From the NCBI GenBank assembly GCA_902771725.1, contig CACXXT010000030.1, positions 1 through 64,000 of the forward strand: 64,000 nucleotides of DNA, written 5' to 3'. The notes under the pieces were generated by a model that saw only the letters and a list, made by a program, of their open reading frames with translations, was not told the DNA's origin and made no database searches. A program made the position numbers and the translations under genes. Shown in pieces: positions 44,278 through 54,100 of the stretch (the first letter of the stretch is position 1; every line of letters starts with the position of its first letter). The DNA comes from an uncultured Bacteroidales bacterium. GTDB lineage: Bacteria > Bacteroidota > Bacteroidia > Bacteroidales > Bacteroidaceae.

Positions 44278-44991
44278 ATGGACTTTACACAAATTAACTA
44301 TGAGCTCGGCCAACAGTTTGGTCTCACGCTCTTCGACCCGCAGCACTTCACCTCGCTCTGCATCCGATTCCTGGTCAACCTCATCGTCGTCAGCGTCATC
44401 GCACGCTGCTTCTATTTCCCGCGCAGCCATCGGCGGGACTACACATTTATCTTCATCCTCATGGCCATGAGCATTTTCCTCCTCGTGAGTCTCATGGAGG
44501 GCGAGGGTATGAATATCGGAGCCGCAATGGGACTGTTCGCCATCTTCGGCATCATGCGCTTCCGCACAGAGGCGGTACCCATCCGTGAGATGACATACCT
44601 CTTCATGCTCATCGCGCTGAGCGTGGTCAACGCAGTGGCCCACGGCGACTACCACCCCAAGGCCGACTACTGGGACGGAGTGGGAATCGTGACAATACTC
44701 TTTGTCAACATCGCTTTCATCTGCATGGCATGGATCTTCGAGAGTACCAAGGTCATGAACCAGGAGGCATCAAAGATTATACGCTACGACAACGTAAGCC
44801 TTATCACCCCCGACAAGCGCGAGGAACTCAAGGCTGACCTCGAGAAACGAACCGGGCTCAAGATAACACGCATCGAGGTCGGTATGCTCGACTTCCTCAA
44901 GGACAGTACTCTCATACGCATCTTCTACGATGCTCCTGAGGACGTCGGCAACAGCATCGCCAGATTCGGACGGATGCCGAAAGAAATGTAG
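44278..44991 (+). CDS. DUF4956 integral membrane protein
   Basis: 237 aa. Several membrane helices lie between about residues 26 and 155, then a soluble C-terminal part (about 160-237, with LEKRTGLKITRIEVG). The segment GLFAIFGIMRFRTEAVPIREMTYLF, written here as GLFAIFGIMRF and RTEAVPIREMTYLF, is the DUF4956 signature. The function is unknown. The consistent pairing with VTC proteins suggests it is the membrane partner, perhaps a channel or transferase for the polymer. Confidence 0.88.
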   Translation: MDFTQINYELGQQFGLTLFDPQHFTSLCIRFLVNLIVVSVIARCFYFPRSHRRDYTFIFILMAMSIFLLVSLMEGEGMNIGAAMGLFAIFGIMRFRTEAVPIREMTYLFMLIALSVVNAVAHGDYHPKADYWDGVGIVTILFVNIAFICMAWIFESTKVMNQEASKIIRYDNVSLITPDKREELKADLEKRTGLKITRIEVGMLDFLKDSTLIRIFYDAPEDVGNSIARFGRMPKEM

Positions 44992-45012
44992 CACCTCACA
45001 TTGACAAGCACA

Positions 45013-46068
45013 ATGAAACGCATTCTTCTTGCAGCATGCCTCTGCTGCGCGGCCGTTCAACAGGGCGCTGCTCAGACAGACTATGTCAGCGACGACGCCG
45101 GAAAGACCGCAGGGGCACTGTGGACCGAAATCGGTGCCACAAAGGTGCTGCCATACAACCTCAGTCTCGGACTCGACGCAGGATTCCGTACCAACGAATG
45201 GTTCAATGAAGCAGACCGCTTTGATGTTAGTCTCGGGCTCGACTGGAAACCGGCCAAGCACTGGAAATTCGGAATATCCTACACTCTACTCTTCAAGCAC
45301 TATCCTCAGGAAACCGCCCACAAGACCGAATACAAGTATCGGGCGGCTGGCGAGAGTGAGAATAGCGATTTCGCCTCGTTCCTGGGAGCCCCTGCATATA
45401 CCGACGGCACCACCGCCTATACCTATAAAGGCAAGAATATCGGTACGCGTACCACCGATGCCTTCTGGCGCCCCAAGCACCGCATCAGCTTTGATGCCGC
45501 CTATTCCTATAAGTTCTGGAAATGGTTGCGGGTGAGCGTGCGTGAGCGCTACCAGCTCACCTTAGTTCCCTCCAAAACCGTCAGCAGGGAAAAGGTCGTC
45601 GACAAGTATCGGGATATCAGCTACAACCAGCCCACGGCTTCCAGCGAGGATGATCTCACCTACGACGAAATCACCCGCTACTGGCAGGACGGCAATGTCA
45701 TCTACGCACAAGACCTTCTGGATGACAATGCCACGCCCACGGATGTGACGGCTACCTATCAGGCAGAGCACGATGACCTCAACACCGACAAGGAAAAGAG
45801 CAGCAAGACCCTGCACGTCCTACGCTCGCGCCTCAGCTTTGAAGTCGACAAGAAAGGCTGGCTCTGGGCACCCTTCGCCTACGTCGAGAGCTTCAACGAC
45901 CTGGGTGAGCGCTGGCATCTCGACAAGATACGGTTCTCCGCCGGCGTCGAATATGCCATCGTACAGAACCATAAGCTCTCCCTCGGCTACGTCTTCAACC
46001 ACGAAAACGACGACGACGGCAACATGAATATCCACGCCATATCTGTTGGCTACAAGTTCAAGTTCTGA
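45013..46068 (+). CDS. DUF2490-like outer-membrane beta-barrel protein
   Basis: 351 aa from the ATG at 45013, giving a signal peptide ending GAAQ. The mature part shows alternating amphipathic strands (YNLSLGLDAGFRTNEWFNEA, WKFGISYTLLFKHY, HRISFDAAYSYKFWKWLRVS) and ends with an aromatic-terminated strand (AISVGYKFKF), the outer-membrane barrel signature. It starts 21 bp after DUF4956 and probably provides the outer-membrane part of the cluster. Confidence 0.82.
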   Translation: MKRILLAACLCCAAVQQGAAQTDYVSDDAGKTAGALWTEIGATKVLPYNLSLGLDAGFRTNEWFNEADRFDVSLGLDWKPAKHWKFGISYTLLFKHYPQETAHKTEYKYRAAGESENSDFASFLGAPAYTDGTTAYTYKGKNIGTRTTDAFWRPKHRISFDAAYSYKFWKWLRVSVRERYQLTLVPSKTVSREKVVDKYRDISYNQPTASSEDDLTYDEITRYWQDGNVIYAQDLLDDNATPTDVTATYQAEHDDLNTDKEKSSKTLHVLRSRLSFEVDKKGWLWAPFAYVESFNDLGERWHLDKIRFSAGVEYAIVQNHKLSLGYVFNHENDDDGNMNIHAISVGYKFKF

Positions 46069-46077
46069 CGCCGATAC

Positions 46078-46103
46078 CCATTAACCCCATTAAGCCCATT
46101 ACC
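46078..46103. repeat. CCCATTAA leader repeat before the small secreted protein
   Basis: CCCATTAACCCCATTAAGCC and CATTACC fill the spacer, C-rich on the sense strand. It is the same word as in the purH leader at 6881-6963. Confidence 0.75.
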
Positions 46104-46112
46104 TCCATAAAT

Positions 46113-46574
46113 ATGAAAAGAATTCTCCTCCTCATGGCCCTCATCGCAGGATTCGCCATCAGCTCTTTAGCCGAAACCTATAACTTCCTCAACCTCATCT
46201 CCTCTTCGACTACAGAGAGTGTAGCGCTCCGGAAAGTGAAGCGCATCACTTTCGAGGGCACCAACGTCATCGTCACCACCACCGACGGCAGCAACCTCAC
46301 CGCCGCTCTCTCCACGCTCACCCAACTCACCTTCACGGCTAATCCGCTGGGCGTCGGGGTTCCCGGTCTGCAAGCCAACCCCGGCAGCCTCTGCATCCAA
46401 GGCGGTCGCATCATTGCCGATGGAGTGGGGCAACTCATGCTTTATAACACCAGCGGACAACTCGTGCGCCGTCAGACCATCACCCGAACCCATTCCGAAC
46501 TCACCCTCGACGGACTCCCCCGCGGAATCTATATCGCCCGATTCGGACAACAATCACTCAAACTCCTCTATTGA
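46113..46574 (+). CDS. Small secreted protein with sorting-type C-terminal tail
   Basis: 153 aa. A signal peptide (about 1-20, ending SLAE) is followed by a short segment with LRKVKRITFEGTNVIVTTTD and a C-terminal domain of about 70 aa. The latter, with LMLYNTSGQLVRRQTI and LPRGIYIARFGQQSLKLLY, resembles Bacteroidales type IX or Por-type sorting tails. The N-terminal part resembles that of the next protein, so the two may act together. The next gene starts 5 bp later. Confidence 0.78.
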   Translation: MKRILLLMALIAGFAISSLAETYNFLNLISSSTTESVALRKVKRITFEGTNVIVTTTDGSNLTAALSTLTQLTFTANPLGVGVPGLQANPGSLCIQGGRIIADGVGQLMLYNTSGQLVRRQTITRTHSELTLDGLPRGIYIARFGQQSLKLLY

Positions 46575-46579
46575 AAGCC

Positions 46580-47881
46580 ATGAAAAAGCTACTATACATC
46601 CTCTGCGCCTTCTGCCTGGCCGGCACCAGCGCACAAGCACAATGGCTGCGAGTATGGAGCGGCGGCGAAAGCACACGTCACTCCATTGCTGACGCAGTAT
46701 CCATTCCATACTCCACAGCGGGATCCCAGCTCACCATCGGCGGCTCAGCCTATTCCACGGCTGCCATCGACAGCATCACCATCGTTAATCCGGTTACCAT
46801 TACCTGGTCCGGTTCCACAGCCACTGTGGACATCCCCGAGACCGCCGAGGGGGTCACCGCCACGGTCACTGGCGGCGACGTTGTCATCAACAATACCTGC
46901 ACCTCCATTGAGCATGAATTCATCCTCAAGGGCACCAGCAGTGCAGGCTCTCTCACCTACTTCGGAGACTACAAGACCAAGTTCCACCTCGCGGGTGTCA
47001 ACCTCACCAGCACCTCTGGCGGAGCCATCGACATCCAGTGCGGCAAGCGTATAGACCTCATTCTTGAGGAAGGTACCACCAATACCCTTGCCGATGCACC
47101 CGACGGTGACCAGAAAGCCGCCTTCAACTGCCAGGGACATCTCGAAGTCTCCGGTTCAGGCTCCCTCACCATCGCCGGTAATGCCCGTCATGCCCTCCGT
47201 TCCAACGAATACCTCCAGCTGAAGAAATCCACGGGCTCCATCACCATCACCCGTGCCGCATCCGACGGAATTCACGTCGGTGAATACTTCCAGATGAATG
47301 GGGGCACCGTCACCATCAGCGGTGCTGCATCCGACGGCCTCCAGGTTGAAACAGACGCCACCTCAGAAGAAGAACTCAACGGACACTTCATCATGAATGG
47401 CGGCAGCATTAATGTCACACTCTCTGCAGAGGATGCCAAGGGTATCCGTCTCGACGCAGTAACCGGCACTTCCATCGTGCCTGATATGCAACTCCTCGGC
47501 GGTTCCGTCACCGTCAACCTCACCTCCACGGCTCTCGGTTCCAAGGCCATAGCATCCGACGGCAACCTAACCATCGGCAGCAAGAGCACAACGCCCACGA
47601 TAGACATCTCCGTAGCTGCCGGCGTATTCACCGACCCCGACACCGAAGAGGAAGAGCGAGCCACTGGACTCAAAGCTGAATACACACTGACAATCGCCGG
47701 AGGAACTACCAAAGTCAACGCCACTGGTTATAAATCCCGAGGTGTCCGAGCCGCTACCCTCACCGCAACAGGAGGCACGCTCACCGTCACGAACACCGGT
47801 TCCAAGTCGCAAGGCATCAAACTCGACAACACTTTCGTCAGTGGACAAGGCGGCACCGTAACCGGCAGCTTCAAGTACTGA
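46580..47881 (+). CDS. Secreted carbohydrate-binding beta-helix protein (Cthe_2159-like)
   Basis: 433 aa from the ATG at 46580, with a signal peptide ending SAQAQ. The body is a repetitive right-handed parallel beta-helix: repeated units such as GGAIDIQCGKRIDLIL, GHLEVSGSGSLTIAGNA, GIHVGEYFQMNGGTVTISG and GLQVETD. This pattern matches the Cthe_2159 family (formerly DUF4353), which binds cellulose and acidic pectin-like glycans. It is the last gene of the VTC cluster and is followed by a strong terminator. A structural or adhesive surface role is inferred. Confidence 0.85.
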   Translation: MKKLLYILCAFCLAGTSAQAQWLRVWSGGESTRHSIADAVSIPYSTAGSQLTIGGSAYSTAAIDSITIVNPVTITWSGSTATVDIPETAEGVTATVTGGDVVINNTCTSIEHEFILKGTSSAGSLTYFGDYKTKFHLAGVNLTSTSGGAIDIQCGKRIDLILEEGTTNTLADAPDGDQKAAFNCQGHLEVSGSGSLTIAGNARHALRSNEYLQLKKSTGSITITRAASDGIHVGEYFQMNGGTVTISGAASDGLQVETDATSEEELNGHFIMNGGSINVTLSAEDAKGIRLDAVTGTSIVPDMQLLGGSVTVNLTSTALGSKAIASDGNLTIGSKSTTPTIDISVAAGVFTDPDTEEEERATGLKAEYTLTIAGGTTKVNATGYKSRGVRAATLTATGGTLTVTNTGSKSQGIKLDNTFVSGQGGTVTGSFKY

Positions 47882-47916
47882 TTAAGAGCACTTTCCCCAA
47901 ACAACGTACACAATCC

Positions 47917-47961
47917 AGCACCCCGTTGCTGCCACTTTGGCAGCCGGGGTGCTCCTTTTTT
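47917..47961 (+). terminator. Terminator of the VTC cluster
   Basis: AGCACCCCG-TT-GCTGCC pairs with GGCAGC-CGGGGTGCT around a short loop (47917-47953), followed by CC and six T (47956-47961), 36 bp after the stop. Confidence 0.9.
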
Positions 47962-48037
47962 CCCTATTATGGTTGTAATCTATGGAATTGGTTATATAAT
48001 CAGTAAAATATTTAGGCCGAATTAGAATAATAATGTG

Positions 48038-48045
48038 TACTTTTG
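48038..48045 (+). promoter_or_regulatory. -7 promoter element of the small secreted protein gene
   Basis: TACTTTTG followed by CCGCG, 37 bp before the start codon. No clear -33 is seen. Confidence 0.5.
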
Positions 48046-48082
48046 CCGCGTAAATAAGCTTTCATAAATAGATACCTCAACG

Positions 48083-48604
48083 ATGAATAAAAGATTGATT
48101 TGTGCTATCATGCTGCTGATGGTAACTCTGACAATGAGTAGCCAGGTGACAGTTCACGTCTATGGTTCCCAATGGGAAGAGTTCCCTCTTGTGAAGAAAA
48201 TCGGTCTCTACCAGACTCATGAAGGGGTTTATACCAAAGGTCGTTCGTTCGTATTGCCCTGGGGCACCAAGCGCTCTCCAGACGAGATTGTGGAGGTGGA
48301 GAGCCTGAACGACTGCGACCTGGACGTGGCCGCCCACCAGCCCGAGGAATTCGGCGGACGCATTCTCATCTCATTTGAATTGCAGAATGTCGGTGCAGGC
48401 GTTAAGCAGAACTTTCAACTCACCAAAGGTACCTCAACGGGAGTGGACAAAATGCCTGAGCTCGACGAATGGACCGTCGACATCTTAAACGGAAAATCCG
48501 GGAATGTGTACAACTTATGTGGACAGCGCCTACCCCATCTGGTGAAGGGTATAAACATAGTGCGCAACCACAATGGCTGCGCACGTAAGGTTTATATTAA
48601 ATAG
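48083..48604 (+). CDS. Small secreted protein of unknown function
   Basis: 173 aa. A signal peptide (MNKRLICAIMLLMVTLTMSS) is followed by a beta-rich domain with several tryptophans. The C-terminal tail reads VYNLCGQRLPHLVKGINIVR...KVYIK, a common Bacteroidales C-terminal pattern (VYdLtGrrv..kGiyIvngkKvvik) also seen on the GH27 and GH51 enzymes next door. No family is recognised for the main domain. It is convergent with the GH27 gene, 26 bp apart. Confidence 0.75.
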   Translation: MNKRLICAIMLLMVTLTMSSQVTVHVYGSQWEEFPLVKKIGLYQTHEGVYTKGRSFVLPWGTKRSPDEIVEVESLNDCDLDVAAHQPEEFGGRILISFELQNVGAGVKQNFQLTKGTSTGVDKMPELDEWTVDILNGKSGNVYNLCGQRLPHLVKGINIVRNHNGCARKVYIK

Positions 48605-48630
48605 TGGAGTTCAGCTTAATCAGAGGGAGT

Positions 48631-51192
48631 TCAGCGCACCACAACCTTATTGCCGTTCACGATATAAAGCCCTTTGTGAATGGGATTGGAGGCCAAGGGA
48701 CTGGAGGAAGTATAGTGACCGACGTGTCGACCAATGAGGTCGAACACGTCGGTACTGTTCTCTGAGTGAAGTGAGGCACTGGTTGCGCCCTTGTCAGGCA
48801 GGCTGACGGAACCTATTCCGTCTGCTTTCTTGTTGCCCAGGCGCAGAAGGCGCACGCCATGACTGGGCACGCTGATGGTGATGGTGCCTGTGGCTGTTCC
48901 CAGGTCTGCCTTCTGCCAGATGTCATAGACAGGAATTGCTTCGTCTGCCGAGTAACCCAGAGAGGTAAGGTCGAAGGAGTAAGGCTCCTCCTTGACCACG
49001 CTGATGATGAACTCCATCGTCGTGCCGCTGGCAGAGGTGTTGTCCTTGTCGCAACTGGAGTCATAGCCGCAGAGGGCGCGGAAAGTCTTGAAGGAGTGGC
49101 CGGCAGGAAGGTCATAGACGAGCGTACACTGAGCGTTCATCCCGAGTCCCTTCTGGTAGGTCTTGCCCTCCACTCGCAGCGGGCCGTTCTCCACGTTGTG
49201 ATTCACGTGCAGCGAGCCCCACTCCGAAGAGTAGGAAGACGGAGTGAGCGTAGTCAGCGAGACCTCGTTGCCTTCGGCATCGATAAGTACGGGGTTGATA
49301 AGGTCGGCGCGGTCGTAGGCAAAGCCGTCGCCCCAATTACTGACAACAATCTGCAGCTGCCCGGCTTCTTCGATATCAGCTTCCAGGAGCTTGGACTTTG
49401 TGCCGGTGCGTGAGATGAGTCCTGAACGGGCAGCAGAGTTATCCTGCTCGGCTGCCAGCGGATTCTGGTCGAAGACGAAGAAACGAATACTCGTGGTGGC
49501 ACCGGCCTGGTCGATACCCGAGTCGTCGGCAGCGGCCAGGGCACGGAATCGAACGACATCCAGTTCATCAGGAATCTGGAAGAAAATGGCGGCATTGGCA
49601 TCTGTGCTGAAGCCGCGGTCGTAGCTCCGGCCCATCACTTTCATCTTGCCGCCGTTGTCAACGTTGGCGTTCTCACGTACACGGTTAAAGTAGGATTTGG
49701 TGTAGTCACGTGTTTTGTAGGTGCCGGTCAGGGCAACCTCCGTGCCGTCGCGCAGCACAAGAGTGGGGTTAATCCAGTCGCCGTGGTCATAGTTGAAGTT
49801 GTCGCCGCCGTCGTCCACTACAAGCACAAGTGTTTTGCTACTTTCAGGCCAGGGAATATCCACCTCCACAGCATGTCCGTCTGTCGTGTAGGCGACGGTC
49901 TCTGAGCGGTATAGCGCTTTCTGTCCCACGATCCATCGTGTGTTATCGCGCTGGAAGAGTGCCAGGTAGCGGTTGCACGTGGCTGGGTCCACAGAAGTCC
50001 AGACAGTGTGTCCGTTCTCCTCGTCGGCCAGTACTTGATGTGCATTCTGCCCGTACTTGTGCATCTGGTGGTACTCCTCGTTGGTCATCAGCGAGAGGGT
50101 GAAATCATCGTTCTTGGTCATCTCGCCGCCGAAGAAGAGGGGTGAATGGCAGATGCCCCAGAGGGTCATCATCGTGAGTTGTTCGTTCTGTGTCAGTTTA
50201 GTCCAGTGGCCAGGGTCGGCATTTGTGTAGCCAGGGTCAGCCACGGTGGCTGCTATGTGACCCAAGGGCAGCATGTCGCAGTCTGCATAGTTGCCCGGCC
50301 GAGCGTACTGGCTCCAGAAGTGTGCCTCGGGGAAGACGGCATCCACGGCACTCCAGTTGTCCCAGAGGTCATCCATCATGCGCCACATGTTGGCATTCTG
50401 CAAGCAGGCTTCGGCACAGCTGTACTGTGTCTTTCCGGGACTGAGCGAGAGCACGATGGGACGCCCCGTCTGGTCGATGGCACGCCGAATCATCTGCACC
50501 TCGTCTGTGTAGAAGGGGCGTGAGAGATCGTCGATTTTCAAGAAGTCTACGCCCCACTCGGCGTAGAGATCCATAATGCTGTTGTAGTACAACTGACCAT
50601 ATTTATTATCGCGCACGCGCAAGTTGTCCCCCAACCAACCGCAGGGGGAGGTGGTACCGTTGTAGACTTGTGTCCAGGGCGTCTGCTCGCTGCCCTTGAG
50701 TTTATAGTTGCTACCCACGACCACCTTGGGCACGCCACGCATGAGGTGAATGCCGAATTTCAGGCCCATGGCATGCAGCTTATCGGCCAGCGCCTTGAAG
50801 CCTTTGTTCTTGCCGTCGACCATACAAGATGGAAAGCGGGTGGGCGAAGGCAGGTAGCGGCCGTACTCATCCAGTACGTAGTCCTGCGTGCCTTGTTGGT
50901 TGTACCATCCGCCGCCCAGCGAGGGATGGTTGCAGTACCATCGGATATCGATGACCACGTATTCCCATCCGTGGCGCACGAGGTCGTTGTCCACCAGGTA
51001 CTGGGCATTTTGCATCACCTCTTTCTCGGTGACGGAGGAAAAATAGCAATCCCATGAGTTCCATCCCATGGGAGGAGTCATGGCCCACGTGCGGAATGCG
51101 GCGATGTCGTCCTGAGCAGAAACCTCAATAAAACAAAACATGAGCGACAAGGATATGACACTCAATCTACGGAATAGTTGATGCATGAGCAT
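48631..51192 (-). CDS. Secreted GH27 alpha-galactosidase with two NPCBM-like domains
   Basis: 853 aa. A signal peptide ends SAQ (about 26). The GH27 barrel (about 36-330) starts TPPMGWNSWDCY; the nucleophile is D221 in DFLKIDD. A C-terminal beta domain follows, then two NPCBM-like carbohydrate-binding modules (about 500-590 and 650-730), and a sorting-type tail KGLYIVNGNKVVVR. It should release terminal alpha-galactose (or a related sugar) from polysaccharides. Its gene starts 2 bp after the GH51 stop, so the enzymes are made together. Confidence 0.92.
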   Translation of the reverse strand: MLMHQLFRRLSVISLSLMFCFIEVSAQDDIAAFRTWAMTPPMGWNSWDCYFSSVTEKEVMQNAQYLVDNDLVRHGWEYVVIDIRWYCNHPSLGGGWYNQQGTQDYVLDEYGRYLPSPTRFPSCMVDGKNKGFKALADKLHAMGLKFGIHLMRGVPKVVVGSNYKLKGSEQTPWTQVYNGTTSPCGWLGDNLRVRDNKYGQLYYNSIMDLYAEWGVDFLKIDDLSRPFYTDEVQMIRRAIDQTGRPIVLSLSPGKTQYSCAEACLQNANMWRMMDDLWDNWSAVDAVFPEAHFWSQYARPGNYADCDMLPLGHIAATVADPGYTNADPGHWTKLTQNEQLTMMTLWGICHSPLFFGGEMTKNDDFTLSLMTNEEYHQMHKYGQNAHQVLADEENGHTVWTSVDPATCNRYLALFQRDNTRWIVGQKALYRSETVAYTTDGHAVEVDIPWPESSKTLVLVVDDGGDNFNYDHGDWINPTLVLRDGTEVALTGTYKTRDYTKSYFNRVRENANVDNGGKMKVMGRSYDRGFSTDANAAIFFQIPDELDVVRFRALAAADDSGIDQAGATTSIRFFVFDQNPLAAEQDNSAARSGLISRTGTKSKLLEADIEEAGQLQIVVSNWGDGFAYDRADLINPVLIDAEGNEVSLTTLTPSSYSSEWGSLHVNHNVENGPLRVEGKTYQKGLGMNAQCTLVYDLPAGHSFKTFRALCGYDSSCDKDNTSASGTTMEFIISVVKEEPYSFDLTSLGYSADEAIPVYDIWQKADLGTATGTITISVPSHGVRLLRLGNKKADGIGSVSLPDKGATSASLHSENSTDVFDLIGRHVGHYTSSSPLASNPIHKGLYIVNGNKVVVR

Positions 51193-51194
51193 TA

Positions 51195-54100
51195 TTATTT
51201 ATGTGAGATGTATTTCTTTCCACCGATGATGTAGATTCCCGCGGGCAGGTTATGGAGATCTTGGGCACTGACGCCTGGCAGGCGGCGTCCCGTGAGGTCG
51301 TAAACAGGTGAGGGTCCTGGGTTCTGGGTTGAGGGGAGGGTGTGTACGCCTGTGCCATCACCCAAGTAGCGTAGCTGAAAATGGTCGTAAGCTACCCAGT
51401 CAGCATCCACCGTTTGCTGTTTGCGGATTCCCAGCCGCAGGGACTTCTGGCCTGAGGGGACAATGTAAATGACGGAATTGGTGTAGCGGTTGTTGTTGAA
51501 GGCCTTGGAGGCGGAGCTCAGGTCGTCGGGATAGCGGTAGGGACTATAGGTGTAGTCCTGACTGCTATAGAGGTTCTGCAGCGGGGTCGACGCTTCTCCC
51601 AGATAAAGCTGGGCATAGTCGATGGAGGCATCGTGCTTCTGCCAGGCGGCATATGCGGGTTCAATGGCACCGGCACGATAGAAGGCGTTGGCGGAGAGCT
51701 GATAGTAGCCCGCGGGGAGGTCGGTCAGTTCCTGCCAGATGTCAAAGGGGCGGGAGAACTGCTCGGCAGTCTCGTTGTTGTAGCCCGCATAAGTGGTCGT
51801 GATATCCCCACCCGTACGTACAGCAGGAATGTCAGCCCCCTGCCAACCCACGTTGTAGCGGGTGAAGGAACTGTTCCGGATGAGGAAGGTGAGGTCAGCG
51901 GGCTGGCCGGAACGTGCCAGTTGGAGCTGCTCCTCCTGATAGCCGGTCACGGCGCTGAGCAGCTGCTGGTAGCGCTGGCGGCGAGTGGCTGTGGTGCCGC
52001 TGCTGACGACACGTGCGGCAGCGTTGTAGGCTTGTGTGAGCGCGCTGTTATTGGCATCCTTATAGTAGTTCTTCACCTCGTTGACAAGGTTCTGGAGATC
52101 CTGCTGGAGAGCGATGCCTTGGAACTGCGCATCGTCGTGCATGGCAGTCGCACGGGCAGCGATATCCTGCACCTGGAGATCCGAGAGGGCGCAGTCGAAA
52201 ATCTGGAAATCATCGAAGAGGGCATGCTCCATAACAGCATCACCGGAGAAGGGGGAATGGGCAATGCGTGCAACCTTCAATTTGCCAACGAGCTCTGGCA
52301 GGCTGACGTTGACGGATTGCGTGCGACGCAGCTGGCCATCGACGTACAGGCGGAAGGTATGGTCGGTCTGGGTGCAGGTGATGTTGTGCCACTCTCCTAT
52401 TCGAAGACACGACCACGAGGAGATATTACTTGTACTGGAACTGTTCTTCAGTTCGCAGTACCAGTTGTTGTTGCTGCCGGAGTTGATGATTCCGAAGTAC
52501 TGGCCGGTACCGTTGCTCAGTTCCAAAGCCCAGGAGAACTTGCCAGTGTTATTACCTATACGCTGGAGGACATTCATGCTGATAGTGTAGTCTGTGGCTC
52601 CTGCGAGGGCATCCTGTACAGCTTTGACGGGAAGACTCATGTAGCTGTTCTCGCCTAGTTGACCGGTAGATAGAACGTAGTTGCCGTCGGACTGCTGCTC
52701 GATGGCAGCCTTGCCGAAGAGTGTACCGGTCCACTTGCCGGAGTCATCGGCGGGTGTGCCGCTGTCGAAGGAGAAACGGAGACGGGGGGCGGGGAGCGGA
52801 TCTGCCACGGGCTCGGCAACGTCTGTGACCTTCAGGCGAAGGACGTTGACTGAATAGGCTGCAGCCTTAAAGTTTACGCTGCCGTCGGCCTCGACACTAA
52901 CAGCCTGCGAGTGAGGCGTGATAGCGAAGGGATTGGTTAGCGTGTTCTCGTCGGTACCATTGTTCGACGAGAGTACCTCGGCTTCGCCGGAGAGGGCGCG
53001 CCCGTTCTGGAAGGAGAGCCGGACGGGCGTGGCTACTGCATGAGGATTGACAAGCTTGACGTAGAACACGCCCGACTGCTGGTCGAGATTGGCGCTGGTG
53101 AAGATGAGGCGGTTGGCGTATTCGCGCAGGTTGGTGTCGATAATCTGAGTTCCGTTCAGGTAGCACCGCACGCGCTGTCCTTCTTTCTGCACTCGGATGG
53201 TGTATTCCTGTCCCGTTTTCAGTTGTCCTTCCTTGTCGGCAAGAGTAGATTTCACTCCATTCTTGCACTGCTCCACAGCGTGCTTGGAGTTTCCCCAACC
53301 TCCGAGGTTCAGCCAGGAGTAGTTCTGTTCGTCCTTGTAGTCAAAGATGATCAGGAAACCTTCAGAACCACCGTTCTTGGTGGCATGGACGGTCATATCT
53401 ACGTTGGTGGTTGTGAACTGCTTGTTGAGCACGCAGGTGACGTCTGCTGCCGAGGTATTGGTTTGGCGGAACGTGTTGCCGCTGAGTGTCCAGCTGCCAC
53501 CCTTCGTCGTCCATTCGCCGGGCACCAGGTTCTTGACCTCGAAGGTCGTGTCGCTGGCGGTCACACTGAGATCTTTGAAGGTGGCGCTGGTGACCCAGGT
53601 GCCGAGCCCAATGCTCCCCTTGGTATTGTTGAACGCAGGATCGTTGTCCTGTTCGGTCCATCGGATGTTCTGTTGGCCTATATTATTGCTGAACATACGC
53701 TGGACGTAGTAGGAGGGCGTTCCGTAGCTCAGGGATGAGTTGAAGCGGATCATGTCAGGGTGCCAGGCGTAGTTCTCCTCGTGGGTGAAAATGGGTGCGT
53801 AGCTCATCATCGTCACGGACTCGCTGTTGTTCTCGCATCCCTGCATGAACACGGCTTCGCCGATGGCTGCGTTCATATTGCCCCACCAGCCGCAATCCTT
53901 CGTCACGGCGTACTCACCCACATATATATGAGTGGAAGACTTGGACTGGTTGTCGTAGCGGCCGTACTGGCTGATGAAGAAGTCGGGGGTGTCGTAGTAG
54001 TGCTCGTCCTTCAGTTCCACAGGTTCGGTGACGTTGTCGAAGTAGTAGCTGTCGGCCACCAGGTGCAGCTCCGGCCAGCGCGTCTTGATGGCGGTGTAGA

